Positions 4,953 to 6,069 of a stretch of DNA of 6,069 bases are shown here, piece by piece. A model generated the notes under the pieces. The model saw only the letters and a list, made by a program, of their open reading frames with translations, did not search any database and was not told the DNA's origin. The stretch comes from JAAYYY01 sp964602995 (lineage in GTDB: Bacteria > Chloroflexota > Anaerolineae > Promineifilales > Promineifilaceae): assembly GCA_964602995.1 (NCBI GenBank), contig CAZRTM010000174.1, positions 1-6,069 of the forward strand, written 5' to 3'. A program made the translations under genes and the position numbers. Positions within the stretch are counted from its first letter, which is position 1, and each line of letters begins with the position of its first letter.

Positions 4953-6069
4953 CTAGCCGCTCTGTTTCTCTCCCTCTTCCCCGGCTTCCTCGCTGCTTCT
5001 GACCAGCCACGAACGCGCCTCTTCAACCGCTTCCGTGGTCGATTGCAGGATGATTGGCGTCGCTTCATAAGCGCGGACCGGCCCTGTCAGGCGCAACTTG
5101 CCGCTGCGCACCACCTGATCATACGCTGCATCGCTCATACCGGAGAGGTAGAGCCGTCCCTCCACAGCCCGTAGCTCTTGGGCATAACTAGAGAGCACCT
5201 CGATCAGCGTGGCCCCTACGGTGTTATGTCCGCGCAGCCGCAGCACAACTACCGGCCGCTGCGCACCTCGAACCTGCGGCAACAACCGCTCCAGCGTGCG
5301 CGCGCCCGCGTAGTAGAGGTGCCCATATACGTCGAGCACTGTAGCCTTGTTCGATTCCAGTTGTTTGGGAGGGTGGCGCTCTTCAATGCGCCCATCCTCA
5401 CGCCTGACCAGCTCCACAATTGAAATATCGGCTGAGGATTCGTTCAGGTAGAGCATGGCCGAGAGAACCACGCCAATCGCAACCGCTGCCTGCACCGGCA
5501 GCAGCAAGGTGGCCAGAAACGTACTGGCGGCGGCCAGCCGGGACGACCAGCCGACTTCCCAGATGGACTGCAACTCCTGGGGTTTGATGGTGCCCAGGCT
5601 GGCCAGTATCAGCAGGGAGCCTAGCGCCGGCATCACAACATAGGACACCAGCGTGGGGAAAATCACCACAATCGCCGCCATCCAGATGCCGGCAAAGAAC
5701 ACTGACCAGCGCGATTGTGCCCCTGACAGCACATTCACCGCCGTTGTGCCCAGCGAGCCGCCAACGGGGAGACCCCTGAAGAAGCCTGCCGCCACATTGC
5801 CTGCTCCCTGGGCAATGAAATCACGAGATGCGCTGCTGCGAGAGCCGTCGGGATTGGGCACGCTCTGGCTGACCCCTGCTCCCTGCACCAGGACAATCAG
5901 CGCCACGGCCAGCGCACCGGAGATGACAGAAGGTGTGAAATCAGAGAGGGAAGGCAAGAACGGCGCGGGTAGCCCGCGGGGAATCTCCCCCACGTCACGC
6001 ACGATTTGCACGCTCTCCCACTGCAAGAACGCCACCAGCAGCGAGGGAATGACGATGGCCGCCAGTGTG
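4953..6069 (-). CDS. SulP family anion permease with C-terminal STAS domain, N-terminus cut off by window edge
   Basis: Inner-membrane transporter of the SulP/SLC26 family, whose members move sulfate, bicarbonate or other anions. The frame is open to the window edge, so 371 residues are visible and roughly the first 200 of a typical 550-600-residue protein are missing. The GTG near 6035 lies inside a membrane segment and is not a start. Numbering from the edge (first full codon 6068-6066), the family signature QGAGVSQSV...SASRDFIAQG lies at about 62-88, followed by GFFRGLPVGGSLGTTAVN, which corresponds to the substrate-site segment. Further hydrophobic stretches lie at about 124-146, 148-161 and 179-207. 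The cytoplasmic STAS domain follows (about 216-356), ending in an acidic tail. In the STAS loop the usual D-x-T-G pattern appears as VGATL, so the regulatory Asp is absent. Substrate specificity cannot be assigned: sulfate is the traditional guess, and bicarbonate is also possible. The gene is convergent with the methionine/folate gene. Confidence 0.9.
   Translation of the reverse strand, partial: TLAAIVIPSLLVAFLQWESVQIVRDVGEIPRGLPAPFLPSLSDFTPSVISGALAVALIVLVQGAGVSQSVPNPDGSRSSASRDFIAQGAGNVAAGFFRGLPVGGSLGTTAVNVLSGAQSRWSVFFAGIWMAAIVVIFPTLVSYVVMPALGSLLILASLGTIKPQELQSIWEVGWSSRLAAASTFLATLLLPVQAAVAIGVVLSAMLYLNESSADISIVELVRREDGRIEERHPPKQLESNKATVLDVYGHLYYAGARTLERLLPQVRGAQRPVVVLRLRGHNTVGATLIEVLSSYAQELRAVEGRLYLSGMSDAAYDQVVRSGKLRLTGPVRAYEATPIILQSTTEAVEEARSWLVRSSEEAGEEGEKQSG

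Noticed and set aside
3640..5010. Long minus-strand frames opposite the methyltransferase/reductase gene and the palindrome
   Set aside because: His/Gly/Ala-rich shadow translations; the plus strand carries a complete well-conserved gene, and the 4838-4922 part is a repeat.

Overview
The window reads as a piece of a bacterial metagenome-style scaffold. A run of exactly 100 N (2798-2897) is a conventional scaffold gap of unknown length. The four protein genes are all housekeeping or envelope types: molybdenum cofactor synthesis, a LytR-CpsA-Psr (LCP) envelope transferase, a fused homocysteine methyltransferase/methylenetetrahydrofolate reductase, and a SulP anion transporter. The Pro/Thr-rich linker in the LCP protein, the style of the fused methyltransferase/reductase and the GC-rich nested palindrome at 4838-4922 remind me of Chloroflexota (Anaerolineae-like). 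That is an impression from family resemblance, not something the window proves.

Layout. 1-128: non-coding, with a tandem AACATGTT pair and a perfect 27-bp palindrome touching the moaA stop. 129-1109 (-): moaA, complete. 1110-1702: a 593-bp divergent intergenic region. It holds a good sigma-70-type promoter for moaA, a remnant of a 9-bp tandem repeat, two overlapping dyads, a good promoter for the LCP gene and a roughly 165-nt leader with several alternative pairings. 1703-2776 (+): LCP protein, complete. 2798-2897: assembly gap. 2920-4803 (+): fused homocysteine S-methyltransferase / MTHFR, complete if the ATG at 2920 is the start. 4838-4922: an 85-bp nested inverted repeat between convergent genes. 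4953-6069 (-): SulP transporter with a C-terminal STAS domain, running off the window so that its N-terminal part is missing.

The genes do not form an obvious pathway or operon. moaA and the LCP gene are divergent, the fused methionine/folate gene is separated from the LCP gene by the gap, and the SulP gene converges on it. The methionine/folate enzyme and a possible sulfate transporter are both loosely linked to sulfur metabolism, but they lie on opposite strands.

I found no mobile element, CRISPR array, tRNA or rRNA, and no convincing new multi-gene system. The most interesting signals are non-coding: the LCP leader with its CGGTCTT/AAGACCG network, the stacked dyads just upstream of its promoter, and the nested palindrome at 4838-4922, which looks like an interspersed REP-type element.
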